64,000 bases of DNA from Acidobacteriota bacterium (GTDB taxonomy: Bacteria > Acidobacteriota > Holophagae > Acanthopleuribacterales > Acanthopleuribacteraceae). The translations under genes were made by a program, and so were the position numbers. The stretch covers positions 124,001 through 188,000 of the forward strand of contig JAGQSC010000029.1 of the NCBI GenBank assembly GCA_020439745.1, given 5' to 3'. The number at the start of each line of letters is the position of its first letter. The first letter of the stretch is position 1. Shown piece after piece: positions 39,897 through 48,773 of the stretch. The notes beneath the pieces were generated by a model, which saw only the letters and a list, made by a program, of their open reading frames with translations, was not told the origin of the DNA and did no database searches.

Positions 39897-41969
39897 TCAC
39901 ATGGCTTTGAAGTGGATACCTACGTGCGTCCAAACTTTCACTTTGACGCCCATCTTTTCGGCGGGCGAGAACTTGAGTTTGCTGGCGTGTTTTAGTGCCT
40001 TGTCAGGCATGTCATAGTCATCTTCGTAGTTGGCCATGGGATTGCGAACCATTTCAACTTCGGTGACACGGCCGCGCTCATCAACGAGAGCTTTTACCAA
40101 GAAAGTTTTTACTTCACCTTCACGCACAGCACCGTTCTTCACGGCCTTTGATGGAACGGACAAATACTTAAGGGTATCTTGCAGGACAGGCTGAGTAACC
40201 GTATCGTCGATTTCAACCAGCTCACCTTCCTCAGGAGGGGTGGCTACCTTGGTGGCTTTGTTTGGCTGTGCGGGTACGACATCCTTGGCGGCCATCGTGC
40301 TTTCCGGTTCTGGCTCGGGTTTGGTTTCGGCGGGAGTTGGCTTATTGGTGGTGGTCTTGGCCGTTTCAACTTCAGCAGGTTTATCTTCCGTTTTGGCTGG
40401 TTGCGTTTCGGCAGGAGTTGGCTTTGTGGCTGGTGGTTTTTCTTGTTGGGTCTGTTGGTTCTTGGCCTGAGCCTCACTCAATTTGGCGCGTTCTTCTTCT
40501 AATCTTTTGCGCTCTAACTCGGACTGCCGCTGAAGTTCCTCAAGCTGCCGTTGCTGTTCTTTGAGTTGAGCTTCAAGAGCGGCTCGGGCTTTGGCAGCTT
40601 CTATTTTCTCATTAATTTGATCAATCTCTGATTTGTACTGCTCGGCTTCTACTTCTTTATCGGCTTTGTTTTGTTCTTCGATCTGAGCGCGCAACGCTTC
40701 AACTTCGAGCCGTAACATCTCTTCTTTTTCTTTTTCGGCCTCAAGTTGGGCTCGTTCACGGTCCGCCAGAAGTTGTTCCTTCTGCGCCTCGAACTTTTCC
40801 TGTGTGGTGTCGGCTTCCTTCTTTGGCATCAAGAAAACCGCTGCGACGGCGACCACAACCACTGCGGCCAGAATTCCGCCAATCAAGAGCCCCTTGTTCG
40901 ACTTTTTCTCTGGGATTGAAGCCGAAACGACGCCTGACCCGGTGTGACCGGAAGCCGATGGCATGATGACTCCTGAAGTGGCAGGACTACCGCTGGGTGA
41001 AGGTAGCTTGGGCATGGCGGCCTGACCTTCAAAGACAGTTTCGCGTTCACGTTTGATCTGCGCGTTGATAGACTCAATATCCGTGCGAAAAGCGGAGTGC
41101 ATGAAGAAGGCCAAATTGAAGGTCGTAGGGCTGTATTCGCCGGAAAAGATCAAGCTTTCGATTTCACGAGCCATGACCTGAACATCGGTGTAAGCGCTGG
41201 TCGCGTCCGGCACAATAGCACCCATAAGAATCTTTGCGATGGACTCTGGGATTGGCTCCATATCGGCTGCGGTTTCGGCCGACTGGATCCGCTGTCGGGC
41301 GTCGCCGCCTCGGCCTGACGCAAAAAACTGCTGGCCTGTTAGCATTTCAAAGAGAATCAGGCCCGTTGCAAAAATGTCCAGTCTTTCGGCAGCGCCGCCC
41401 ATGGCCGATTGGCTATCGGGCAGGTAGCCGCTAAGGAATTGTTCAACTTGATTGTGGCTTGAAAGGACTGATTTGATGCCACTACTGGCTGCAAACCCCT
41501 TTAACTTGATCTCGCCTTCGTTGGTGATGAACACAAAAGCTGGATGGACCAAGCCGTGATTGATGTTCTTTGACTTGGCATAGGCAAGCGCGTTGGCCAG
41601 TTTGTTTGCAACCAACAGGGCATGATCGATAGAGAAAGGAAATCCTTCACTGCGGGATCGGTCGAGCACCGTATGTAGGCTAAAACCTTCAAGGTACTCG
41701 TAGACCGAGGCTAAGGTGGTACCTTGTTGCACAACCGTCAACTTTTTACTGACGTTCGTATGCTCCATCTTTGCCGTGATCATGCTTTGACTAGTCACCT
41801 GGTCAATGAAACCAGGGCTGGCAGAAATATCAGGGTTGATGATGTCCAATCTGACGTGTTGGGTCAGCCGCCCACCTTCTACTTCGCCTGCGCGATAAGA
41901 AGTGAACAGGGGGTGTTGTTCTTCCTGCTGTAGCAGGGTGTATTTCTCAAGCTTCTCAAAACCGGTCAT
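39897..41969 (-). CDS. Pseudokinase-transmembrane-coiled coil-TonB C-terminal domain fusion
   Basis: A 690-residue protein. Residues 5-275 have a protein-kinase fold, with DIFATGLILFEMLTG as the conserved subdomain IX. The catalytic loop reads NHGLVHPAFVFI where HRDLKPxN is expected, and the DFG position reads KGFA, so it should be catalytically dead. After a Ser/Pro linker comes one membrane helix (about 360-382), a Glu/Lys/Gln-rich coiled coil (385-510), a Pro/Thr/Lys-rich spacer like that of TonB, and a TonB C-terminal domain (610-690, with VKALVDERGRVTEVEMVRNP). It likely links a cytoplasmic binding event to an outer-membrane partner. GGAGGT precedes the ATG. Confidence 0.85.
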   Translation of the reverse strand: MTGFEKLEKYTLLQQEEQHPLFTSYRAGEVEGGRLTQHVRLDIINPDISASPGFIDQVTSQSMITAKMEHTNVSKKLTVVQQGTTLASVYEYLEGFSLHTVLDRSRSEGFPFSIDHALLVANKLANALAYAKSKNINHGLVHPAFVFITNEGEIKLKGFAASSGIKSVLSSHNQVEQFLSGYLPDSQSAMGGAAERLDIFATGLILFEMLTGQQFFASGRGGDARQRIQSAETAADMEPIPESIAKILMGAIVPDATSAYTDVQVMAREIESLIFSGEYSPTTFNLAFFMHSAFRTDIESINAQIKRERETVFEGQAAMPKLPSPSGSPATSGVIMPSASGHTGSGVVSASIPEKKSNKGLLIGGILAAVVVVAVAAVFLMPKKEADTTQEKFEAQKEQLLADRERAQLEAEKEKEEMLRLEVEALRAQIEEQNKADKEVEAEQYKSEIDQINEKIEAAKARAALEAQLKEQQRQLEELQRQSELERKRLEEERAKLSEAQAKNQQTQQEKPPATKPTPAETQPAKTEDKPAEVETAKTTTNKPTPAETKPEPEPESTMAAKDVVPAQPNKATKVATPPEEGELVEIDDTVTQPVLQDTLKYLSVPSKAVKNGAVREGEVKTFLVKALVDERGRVTEVEMVRNPMANYEDDYDMPDKALKHASKLKFSPAEKMGVKVKVWTHVGIHFKAM

Positions 41970-42110
41970 GGTCTGTACCTCCGCCCCGCAGTTACTCCAG
42001 CTGTATGGTCGAGTCTACACCTAAAGCTAGCAGATTGTAATCTTAAGTCAACCAGTTGCAGGGGCATAAGTGGCCCCCAAATCACTAATCGGCTGGATAG
42101 ATGGACGAGT

Positions 42111-43427
42111 TTAGTAGTATATGGGTGATTGTGCCTGGATCTTGTTGCGTTGTGCGGTGAAAGCTAGGTCGAGTGTGTTCCATCGTTCGCACGCGCGACA
42201 ACGGGGCGTCCAGACCTTGTCTCCGTGCCCGCAAGCATGGCACTCGTATTCATGATCCACGTTCGCGAGATGGGCCATGCATTGACGGATGATTTGGAAT
42301 GCCTCTTTGGGGCGGTCCAAGCGGCTCAAAGTATCGGATAGACGCAACGCCAAATGGGTGTTCTCCGGGTTGCGACGCAGCAGCGGTTCGAGGACTTTGT
42401 GGGCGTCCTCCGTCATTTCCAAACGCTGATACAGTCGCCCGAGGAAATAGCTCACCTGCGCATGTTTTTCTTTGACCATCAATTGTCGCAGGACCTGTAT
42501 GGCGTCTTCGGGTCGGTCGTTATCGATGTAGTATTCGGCAATCATGGATAAGAAGACGGCGTGACCCGTTTTCTGGTAAGCCCGTTCATAGACATCGAAC
42601 GCCTTTTTGATTTCACTTCGCTTGATGTAGCTGTCTGCGGCCAGGGTATAGCCGGGGACGAATTCGGGATAAGACTGGGTTAAGTCGTCAATGGCGCTAT
42701 GGATCTGTCTATTGGGACCCTCGTTGTCCAAGCGCTGGCGAAGGTGTTCGTAGCGGATGCCCGGGAACTGAACGCGATAGAACTCAGGTTTGTGGGTCTC
42801 GAAAAAAGGAAGGAGCTCCAGACATTCTGCCCATTTGTGTTGTCGTTTGAGTACTTCGAATTTGCCTTGACGTGCACGAACGGCGCCCGGATCGGCCATC
42901 AAGATCTCGTTGTAGCGTTCCAAAGCCTGGTCCAGTCGGCCGTTTTTGGCATCAGCGGTTGCCAGCAGGTATCCAAACACCGGCGACTTGTGGCGGGCAT
43001 ATGCCGATCGCGCTTCTTCAGTGGCTTGGTCGTGATCGCCTTGTCCCTGCAAGGCACGGATACGAAGTTCATCAACTTTGACCGAGTGACCTAATGTTGT
43101 GAGATCAGCTAGGGCTTGCGGATAGCATTCATTGGCGAGTGACCGTTCCACCTGCATCAAAACACTGGCCCGATCTTGCTTGGCTTCTTGTTCGCGGCTT
43201 TGTATTCGGTTGCGCCGAGAAAAACGCCAGGCACTGATGCCCCAAGCTGAGCCTGCAGCTATGGCTGTGAATGCCAGGGAGAGCGTCCATGCCGCAGCAA
43301 CGGTTAGGCTCTTGCCCATGACAATAATGGGCGCAGCCAAAGCACCGCGGTTTTGTTGGTAGAACAAAAACAGCGCAAACACCATCAGGAAAGCCAGAAT
43401 GGTGAGCATGATCCAACGGACGCGCAT
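42111..43427 (-). CDS. lapB: LapA-LapB fusion (LPS assembly regulator)
   Basis: A 438-residue protein. The first 75 residues have two membrane helices and a basic tail like LapA (DUF1049). The rest is a TPR array ending in a rubredoxin-like knuckle, Cys396-x2-Cys399 and Cys410-x2-Cys413 in YECHACGHGDKVWTPRCRAC, as in LapB/YciM. In E. coli LapA and LapB are separate adjacent proteins, and LapB controls LpxC turnover by FtsH. Here they are one chain. The gene starts three bases after rlmH and so belongs to the obgE-rsfS-rlmH unit. Confidence 0.82.
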   Translation of the reverse strand: MRVRWIMLTILAFLMVFALFLFYQQNRGALAAPIIVMGKSLTVAAAWTLSLAFTAIAAGSAWGISAWRFSRRNRIQSREQEAKQDRASVLMQVERSLANECYPQALADLTTLGHSVKVDELRIRALQGQGDHDQATEEARSAYARHKSPVFGYLLATADAKNGRLDQALERYNEILMADPGAVRARQGKFEVLKRQHKWAECLELLPFFETHKPEFYRVQFPGIRYEHLRQRLDNEGPNRQIHSAIDDLTQSYPEFVPGYTLAADSYIKRSEIKKAFDVYERAYQKTGHAVFLSMIAEYYIDNDRPEDAIQVLRQLMVKEKHAQVSYFLGRLYQRLEMTEDAHKVLEPLLRRNPENTHLALRLSDTLSRLDRPKEAFQIIRQCMAHLANVDHEYECHACGHGDKVWTPRCRACERWNTLDLAFTAQRNKIQAQSPIYY

Positions 43428-43430
43428 GGT

Positions 43431-43889
43431 TTACTCGTGATGATAAGGGTGATTGACAGTGATACACAGCCCTCGGTAGATCTGTTCGACGAGCAGCAGT
43501 CTTGCGAGTCCATGCGGCAGTGTCATACGGGTTAAGGATATCATATCGTTGGCCCGCTCACGGATAGCATGGCTGACTCCATAGGCACCTCCAATGACGA
43601 AAGTCACATCGCGGCTTTCTTCCTGCTTTGTGACAAGCCAATCTGCCCACTGACGGGATGACATTTCCCGGCCCCGTTCATCGAGAACAACTAGGTACTC
43701 GCCATCGGATACCTTTTGTAGGATCCGTTCACCTTCTCGGTCGCAGTCGCTGGGTTGTTGAGCCAGCGGTTTGAGGGCGGTCTCCTCAAATTTGACCATC
43801 CGAGCAATTCGCGATTCGTATTTTTTGCACAAGGCGGCTTCGTGGGGTTCACTCTTCGGGCGACCAACCCAAAGCAAGCGGAAACGCAT
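43431..43889 (-). CDS. rlmH: 23S rRNA pseudouridine-1915 N3-methyltransferase
   Basis: A 152-residue SPOUT methyltransferase. The family core is clear: LLWVGRPKSEPHEAALCKKY, LDERGREMSSRQWADWL, FVIGGAYGVSHAIRERA, and the C-terminal LLLVEQIYRGLCITVNHPYHHE split here for length. It methylates pseudouridine 1915 in helix 69 of 23S rRNA. The ATG shares a base with the rsfS stop (TGATG). Confidence 0.95.
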   Translation of the reverse strand: MRFRLLWVGRPKSEPHEAALCKKYESRIARMVKFEETALKPLAQQPSDCDREGERILQKVSDGEYLVVLDERGREMSSRQWADWLVTKQEESRDVTFVIGGAYGVSHAIRERANDMISLTRMTLPHGLARLLLVEQIYRGLCITVNHPYHHE

Positions 43890-44242
43890 CAGTTTGGAAA
43901 GACGACCTGACCGTCCTGCCACAGCTTTTCGAGTCCGTAATATTCTCGTTTCTCCGCGTTGAACAGGTGAACGATAATGTCGCCCAAATCGATGAGACAC
44001 CATTCTGCCTGTTGCATTCCTTCCACGCTTAGAGGTCTGACCCCGTGTTGTTTCAAGTCCAACAATAGCTGTTCGGCCATCGCTTGGATGTGGGTATTGG
44101 ATGTCCCGGTCACGAACACAAAATAGTCCGCAAAATCGCATAGATCAGATACTGAAATGGCTTTCACATCGACCGCTTTGAAACCCTGCAGTTTGTCAAT
44201 GATTTGATTTAAAAGCGTGTCTGTGGTCGTGGTCATCATCAT
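43889..44242 (-). CDS. rsfS: Ribosomal silencing factor RsfS
   Basis: A 117-residue protein with the family segments DLCDFADYFVFVTGTSNTHI, VEGMQQAEWCLIDLGDIIVH and EKREYYGLEKLW. RsfS binds L14 on the large subunit and blocks subunit joining when nutrients are scarce. It is translationally coupled to rlmH downstream, and begins eight bases after obgE. Confidence 0.95.
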   Translation of the reverse strand: MMMTTTTDTLLNQIIDKLQGFKAVDVKAISVSDLCDFADYFVFVTGTSNTHIQAMAEQLLLDLKQHGVRPLSVEGMQQAEWCLIDLGDIIVHLFNAEKREYYGLEKLWQDGQVVFPN

Positions 44243-44250
44243 CCTCGTGA

Positions 44251-45327
44251 TTATAGCTCGTCCAATGGATCGGACATTTGTGTAGTGCGTTTGGGTTCTT
44301 TCTCGATTTCAGGATACCAGCGCTCATTGGATTTGACCCGTTCATTGAGCTGTCGTACCAGGGTTTTCAGGTTTTGTTCTTTTAGTGAGCTTATGTGGAG
44401 GTGGTCAATTTTCTGTTCAGTCAGTGTGTCGGCGAGTTTCTGGAGAGCCACCTCCTGGTCGTCGCTCATGGGCAGGTCGGCTTTGGTAAATGCCACAGAA
44501 AAGCCCTTTCGCGCCAAGACGTCACTGAAAGCTTTCAGCTCGTCCTGGAGCGTTTGGTAGGCATCGTGAACCGAGCGTTCAGGGTCGGTCGGATCCAGCA
44601 ATATCAACAGCCACTTGGTACGCTCGATATGACGCAAGAAGCGATGTCCTAGGCCCTGCCCTGCATGAGCGCCCTGGATGATTCCGGGAATGTCGGCAAC
44701 CACAAAACTCTCCAAATTACCGGCGTCGACAACACCCAATTGCGGGACAAGCGTGGTGAACGGATAGTCGGCAACCTTCGGCCGCGCTGCCGAAATCGCA
44801 CGAATGAGACTCGACTTTCCTGCATTGGGAAAACCAACGAGGCCAATGTCTGCCATCACCTTGAGCTCAAGGCGTATCCAGCGCACGATGGCGGCTTCTC
44901 CAGGCTGTGCGAAACGAGGTGCTCGATGGGCTGCGGTTGCGAAATGGGCGTTGCCTTTACCACCGCGACCACCTTGCGCCACAACGAGGCTATCGGCATC
45001 GCTCGTCAGGTCGCCAATCAGTGTGCCGCTTTCACGATCGCGTACCAATGTCCCTTTGGGTACGAACAAGACGAGGTCCGAGCCACGTGCACCGGTCATG
45101 TCAGAGCCTTTACCGTTGGTGCCTTTTCCCGCTCGGTAATGGCGCATGTTGCGAAGGGGCAACAAGGTGTTGAACGAAGGATCGACCTTCAGTATGACGT
45201 TGCCACCATCGCCGCCGTTGCCACCGTCGGGTCCGCCGCGGGCTACATATTTTTCACGTCTGAAACTGACACAACCGTTGCCACCGGCACCAGACTTAAC
45301 TTCAATTTCTAACTCGTCAATGAACAT
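44251..45327 (-). CDS. obgE: Obg-family GTPase
   Basis: A 358-residue Obg GTPase acting in large-subunit assembly. The glycine-rich Obg fold begins with EIEVKSGAGGNGCVSFRREK, and the G domain has G1 GFPNAGKSSL, the YPFTTLVPQ switch and G3 DIPGI. The C-terminal extension is short. No clear ribosome binding site precedes the ATG, and an intrinsic terminator lies 13 bases upstream, so expression probably depends on read-through from rplU-rpmA or an unseen promoter. Confidence 0.96.
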   Translation of the reverse strand: MFIDELEIEVKSGAGGNGCVSFRREKYVARGGPDGGNGGDGGNVILKVDPSFNTLLPLRNMRHYRAGKGTNGKGSDMTGARGSDLVLFVPKGTLVRDRESGTLIGDLTSDADSLVVAQGGRGGKGNAHFATAAHRAPRFAQPGEAAIVRWIRLELKVMADIGLVGFPNAGKSSLIRAISAARPKVADYPFTTLVPQLGVVDAGNLESFVVADIPGIIQGAHAGQGLGHRFLRHIERTKWLLILLDPTDPERSVHDAYQTLQDELKAFSDVLARKGFSVAFTKADLPMSDDQEVALQKLADTLTEQKIDHLHISSLKEQNLKTLVRQLNERVKSNERWYPEIEKEPKRTTQMSDPLDEL

Positions 45328-45339
45328 GGGAAATCACGC

Positions 45340-45374
45340 AAAAAAAGGCCGCAGACCAAATCGGGCTGCGGCCT
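45340..45374 (-). terminator. Intrinsic terminator between rpmA and obgE
   Basis: On the minus strand AGGCCGCAG (complement of 45366-45374) pairs with CTGCGGCCT (complement of 45346-45354) around an 11-base loop, followed by a run of seven T (45346-45340). It is the one textbook rho-independent terminator I see in the window, placed 22 bases after the rpmA stop and 13 bases before obgE. Confidence 0.85.
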
Positions 45375-45396
45375 CTATGGATACTTTAAGTAATCG

Positions 45397-45651
45397 TCAA
45401 GCTGGGACGATGTTGACAAATTTACCCATGCGTCCGCGGTCGCGAAACTCAACTGCGCCATCAACCAGGGCAAATAATGTGTCATCTTTGCCACGACCAA
45501 CATGTTTGCCGGGCTTGAATTTGGTGCCGCGCTGACGCACGATAATGCTTCCAGCCAGTACTTGTTGACCGCCGAAGCGCTTTACGCCAAGTCGCTTAGA
45601 ATTGCTATCGCGTCCGTTTCTGGAACTGCCTACGCCTTTCTTGTGTGCCAT
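45397..45651 (-). CDS. rpmA: 50S ribosomal protein L27
   Basis: An 84-residue L27: [20 protein letters not shown] at the N-terminus, then [18 protein letters not shown] and the [14 protein letters not shown] segment. The N-terminal tail, which reaches the peptidyl transferase centre, starts directly after the methionine, with no Firmicutes-type cleavable extension. Co-transcribed with rplU 14 bases upstream. Confidence 0.97.
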   Translation of the reverse strand: MAHKKGVGSSRNGRDSNSKRLGVKRFGGQQVLAGSIIVRQRGTKFKPGKHVGRGKDDTLFALVDGAVEFRDRGRMGKFVNIVPA

Positions 45652-45665
45652 TTCGAATCAACCTC

Positions 45666-45971
45666 TCAGACTGTGGGAATGCCGTCGATGCGGACGTCGT
45701 GAAAATTCTGACGGTGGCCGTTGGTGCGGCGATATGTGGTTGTGCGGCGTTTCTTGAAGACGATAATCTTCTTGTCGCGACCTTCAGCAACGATGGTACC
45801 TGTGGCTGTGCCGCCTTCCAGATTGATCGCGCCGTCATTATGAGCAGCTAGTACCTGCATCTCAACCTTGTCGCCTTCTGTCTTTTCTGCAAAACGTTCC
45901 AGGCGAACGATATCGCCTTCTTTAACGCGGTACTGTTTGCCACCATTTTGAATGACTGCGTAGCGTTCCAT
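45666..45971 (-). CDS. rplU: 50S ribosomal protein L21
   Basis: A 101-residue L21: [19 protein letters not shown] at the N-terminus, VLAAHNDGA in the middle, and [17 protein letters not shown] near the end. ATG 45971 is preceded by GGAGG. It leads the rplU-rpmA operon, driven by the strong promoter at 46022-46050, with a leader of about 45 bases that holds a short GGCT/AGCC stem. Confidence 0.97.
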   Translation of the reverse strand: MERYAVIQNGGKQYRVKEGDIVRLERFAEKTEGDKVEMQVLAAHNDGAINLEGGTATGTIVAEGRDKKIIVFKKRRTTTYRRTNGHRQNFHDVRIDGIPTV

Positions 45972-46021
45972 GATCTGCTGGTCCTCCCATAAACGCACCT
46001 AGGCTCGCAAGCCGAACCGCC

Positions 46022-46050
46022 AGTATAATGAATGGAACACATCGTGTCAA
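46022..46050 (-). promoter_or_regulatory. Sigma-70 promoter of rplU-rpmA
   Basis: On the minus strand TTGACA (complement of 46045-46050) and TATACT (complement of 46022-46027) are separated by exactly 17 bases. It is the best housekeeping promoter in the window and fits a highly expressed ribosomal operon. Transcription should start near 46014. Confidence 0.85.
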
Positions 46051-46056
46051 CGCGTT

Positions 46057-46593
46057 TTAATCCCGTTGATCCAGTCGATACCGGTATACGGGAGCAGGTG
46101 GCGGTGGCGCTTCAGGCTCCACATGAAACGGACCCAGTTCCAATAGGCCACCGCAAACAGGGCAGTAGGGGTGGTCGGTAGCTGCTTCGTAGCCGCATGA
46201 TGCGCACGAACGCAGCTGTTTCCCAGCGATGATGTGAATACGTTCAATGCGTCTGATACTGATTGAAAAAGGTTCACCTGGTCGTTCGGGGTTGGTACCG
46301 CCAAACGAAATAGCACTAATGTGACCGCGCAATTGCTCGCCTGTCTCTAAGACCACGTCATAGAGTTTCTCGCCTAAGCGTGCCGTGATGCGATGGACTT
46401 TAATTAATGGGATGAACTCGACGCCTCCTCCCAATTCGAGAGCAAAGGCATGGGGATCCGGCCCGGTGACGTGAAAATGGTAGAGTTCGAGGCGTTCGCC
46501 ACCGGTGGTGAATATGGTCGCCCGCATGGGTTCGAGATCTGCCAAGTCACCTTGGAGCAGCCATCCCAGGGCGAGCGCAATCACGACAGCCAT
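46057..46593 (-). CDS. Hypothetical protein with N-terminal hydrophobic segment and C-terminal zinc ribbon
   Basis: A 178-residue protein. It has a hydrophobic start (AVVIALALGWLLQ) that could be a signal or anchor, a beta-rich middle, a zinc-ribbon motif CASCGYEAATDHPYCPVCGG near residue 140, and a proline-rich tail. No family is recognised. The middle resembles small beta-barrel domains of RNA- or polysaccharide-binding proteins only loosely. ATG 46593 is chosen; it overlaps the dapF 3' end by 13 bases, so the two are coupled. It lies just upstream of the rplU promoter. Confidence 0.65.
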   Translation of the reverse strand: MAVVIALALGWLLQGDLADLEPMRATIFTTGGERLELYHFHVTGPDPHAFALELGGGVEFIPLIKVHRITARLGEKLYDVVLETGEQLRGHISAISFGGTNPERPGEPFSISIRRIERIHIIAGKQLRSCASCGYEAATDHPYCPVCGGLLELGPFHVEPEAPPPPAPVYRYRLDQRD

Positions 46594-47381
46594 CCCGTTG
46601 CCACCCAATGTGTGGGGCCTGTCACCTTGGCATAGGCCCCGTCGCGAGCGACTTCGATCCAATCACCGCCGTCTGGAACGAACCGGGCAGAACGGGCGTT
46701 CATGGCGGCGGCTGCTGCCAGTGCACCTGTTCCGCAAGCGAGCGTGAACCCCTCGACGCCGCGTTCAAAGGTTCGAATTCGATAGCCCATAGGCGTTGAA
46801 AAAACATAGGTCACATTGGCGCCTTTGTGAAAATCACGGTGATGTCTCAGGTCTTTCGCATGGGCGCACCAGCTCTCGGGTGGATCAATCAGCACGAACT
46901 GCGGATTTCCCGGTTCGACGAAAAAGCCATCAAAAGTGACGTGATCAAGTGAAAGTTGCATCCGTGTTGTGGGAGGGTTAGACATGACCAAGACCACCCA
47001 TTCATCAACGTGGAATGATGCCGTGACGCCTTCGGAAGATACGGTGCCCGATTTATCGATCAGTCCCTGCTGGTACAAGGCCCAAAGCGCGGAGCGGGTC
47101 CCGTTGAGACAAAAGGTACGGCTTCCATCGGCATCATAATGGAGTAACCCCACATTTGATTCTGCACAATGTGACACGGCCATCACGCCATCGGCACCAA
47201 TACCCAACTGACGATGGCACCATCGACTTACGTTTTGGTGGTCGAACGAATCCTGTATTAGGATGAAGTCGTTGCCACATGCGTGAATCTTATCGAACCG
47301 TGTCGCAGATTCTTTTAGGGCCACCCGGATGGGTTCCACATCTGCGGACGGGGTCAAGGAAGAGAATGAATGGGATTTCAT
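46581..47381 (-). CDS. dapF: Diaminopimelate epimerase
   Basis: Interconverts LL- and meso-diaminopimelate for lysine and peptidoglycan synthesis. FDKIHACGNDFILI, the first active-site cysteine in FCLNGTRSALWAL, and the second in FTLACGTGALA are present. The first motif departs from the usual MCGNGIRC, and the ERGVEGF segment has one extra residue. The chain has about 25 more residues at the N-terminus than usual, so a start further inside (a GTG near residue 15) is possible. Its 5' end overlaps the divergent histidine kinase gene by 12 bases, which also hints at a shorter start for one of them. Confidence 0.87.
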   Translation of the reverse strand: MKSHSFSSLTPSADVEPIRVALKESATRFDKIHACGNDFILIQDSFDHQNVSRWCHRQLGIGADGVMAVSHCAESNVGLLHYDADGSRTFCLNGTRSALWALYQQGLIDKSGTVSSEGVTASFHVDEWVVLVMSNPPTTRMQLSLDHVTFDGFFVEPGNPQFVLIDPPESWCAHAKDLRHHRDFHKGANVTYVFSTPMGYRIRTFERGVEGFTLACGTGALAAAAAMNARSARFVPDGGDWIEVARDGAYAKVTGPTHWVATGWLS

Positions 47382-48773
47382 GAGTATCGATCCGGAGGCA
47401 TTTCTTGGCGATCCATCGCCAAGAAAGCATTGATGATCTTACCACCGATCCTATTCGTGGCCTACATCGTGCACAGCGCCAACGTCTTGCGGGGATTGAT
47501 GACCGAATCATCCAGCTTTCACGTGCGCTTTGCCAACGATCTCATTCAGGACTATTTGGCCATGGAATTGGCTCTGGACCATGACAAGCTAGTGACCTGT
47601 ACGTTGGAGCGCGGTGCGGATGCATGTCTCAAAGGACATTGGTTGGAACGCGTGGAACTCGCGACGAAGCAACCGGTAGTGTTTGATGATGTTTACGGAA
47701 AATTCGCCTTGGATCTGGACTCATTGGGTCGCAATATTGGCCAGTTTCTCGATGCCCGCGCTGGGGTGGCCGCCCTGGTTCAACCCAGACCGAACCACGA
47801 GCCTGTTTACTGGTTTCGTATCCTGGGACCCGACACGCAGGAAGTCTTTCGCAGCCACATAATGCCCAGCAGATGGGTTGCTCGAGAGGTCTTTGTGATG
47901 GACCGCTCGCTCACCGGATGCAAGTTGGAAGTGATCTACTCCAGTTTCGGCTCCAAACAGCTATACAGCGTGGCCAAGAATCGGTTGAATTTTGGCCTAT
48001 TGCTGCTGCTTGGGATTATGGCTTTGCTGAGTGTCTTTTTGATGACTCGGGCAGTGCGACAGAAGCTAGCATTGGCCAAGCAGAAAACCTTCTTTGTCTC
48101 CACGGTCTCACATGAATTTAAGACGCCACTTGCGATCATTCGCCTGGCTGCTGAAACCATTGACGGTAAGCGTTACCGCAACGAGCAGGAACGCCAGACA
48201 TTCCACCAAATGATGGTTCGTGAAGTGAATCGTTTGGATCTTCTGGTGAAGAAGGTCCTGAGCTTCAACAAGATGGAGATGGGCCGATTCGCGATTGAAT
48301 TGAGCAGGGTAGATCTGGCACAGGCGGTCCGTCAGAGTGCCGATGTGTTTCAACTACAAGCCGAATCGGAGCACGTATCGCTACTCGTGACAGTCCCTGA
48401 TGAACCCTGTTGGGTCCAGGGCGACATAGACGCTTTGCGTTTAGGTATCGATAACCTGGTTGACAACGCCTTGAAATATCGCGGTGACAGCAAGGAAATC
48501 AAATTGACCTTGGAAGATGGCGGCGAGACATGGGATCTTTCCGTGCAAGATCGAGGTATCGGCATGACCGACGAGCAGCGACATATGGTCTGGCGAAGTT
48601 TTTACCGCGCCGATGACCCCAAGGTGCATGCCATACGCGGTAGCGGTCTAGGCTTGGCTATCTCGCACTACGTGTTCAGTCAGGCTCGTGCTAAGTTGGA
48701 CATTCAGTCGGCACCGGGCATCGGAACCACCGTTCGCGTGTCTCTGCCTAAAGATGGAAACCCGAATGCGTGA
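47370..48773 (+). CDS. Sensor histidine kinase
   Basis: A 467-residue two-component kinase. Two membrane helices (about 22-40 and 204-226) enclose a 160-residue periplasmic sensor of unknown ligand. The cytoplasmic part has the HisKA phospho-acceptor in STVSHEFKTPL, and ATPase motifs NLVDNALKY (N), DRGIGM (G1) and GSGLGLAI (G2). No HAMP domain is obvious between. The ATG at 47370 follows AGGAAGAG. The next gene, a response regulator, overlaps it by eight bases and is its partner. Confidence 0.92.
   Translation: MGFHEYRSGGISWRSIAKKALMILPPILFVAYIVHSANVLRGLMTESSSFHVRFANDLIQDYLAMELALDHDKLVTCTLERGADACLKGHWLERVELATKQPVVFDDVYGKFALDLDSLGRNIGQFLDARAGVAALVQPRPNHEPVYWFRILGPDTQEVFRSHIMPSRWVAREVFVMDRSLTGCKLEVIYSSFGSKQLYSVAKNRLNFGLLLLLGIMALLSVFLMTRAVRQKLALAKQKTFFVSTVSHEFKTPLAIIRLAAETIDGKRYRNEQERQTFHQMMVREVNRLDLLVKKVLSFNKMEMGRFAIELSRVDLAQAVRQSADVFQLQAESEHVSLLVTVPDEPCWVQGDIDALRLGIDNLVDNALKYRGDSKEIKLTLEDGGETWDLSVQDRGIGMTDEQRHMVWRSFYRADDPKVHAIRGSGLGLAISHYVFSQARAKLDIQSAPGIGTTVRVSLPKDGNPNA

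Noticed and set aside
40179-40502. Hydrophobic Gly/Phe-rich plus-strand frame inside the pseudokinase-TonB gene
   Set aside because: It arises from the complement of the Lys/Glu/Pro-rich coding tract; no ribosome binding site or family match.
42061-42077. GGGGC-ATAAGTG-GCCCC stem between the LapA-LapB gene and the pseudokinase gene
   Set aside because: Only five base pairs and no T-run; too weak to call a terminator.
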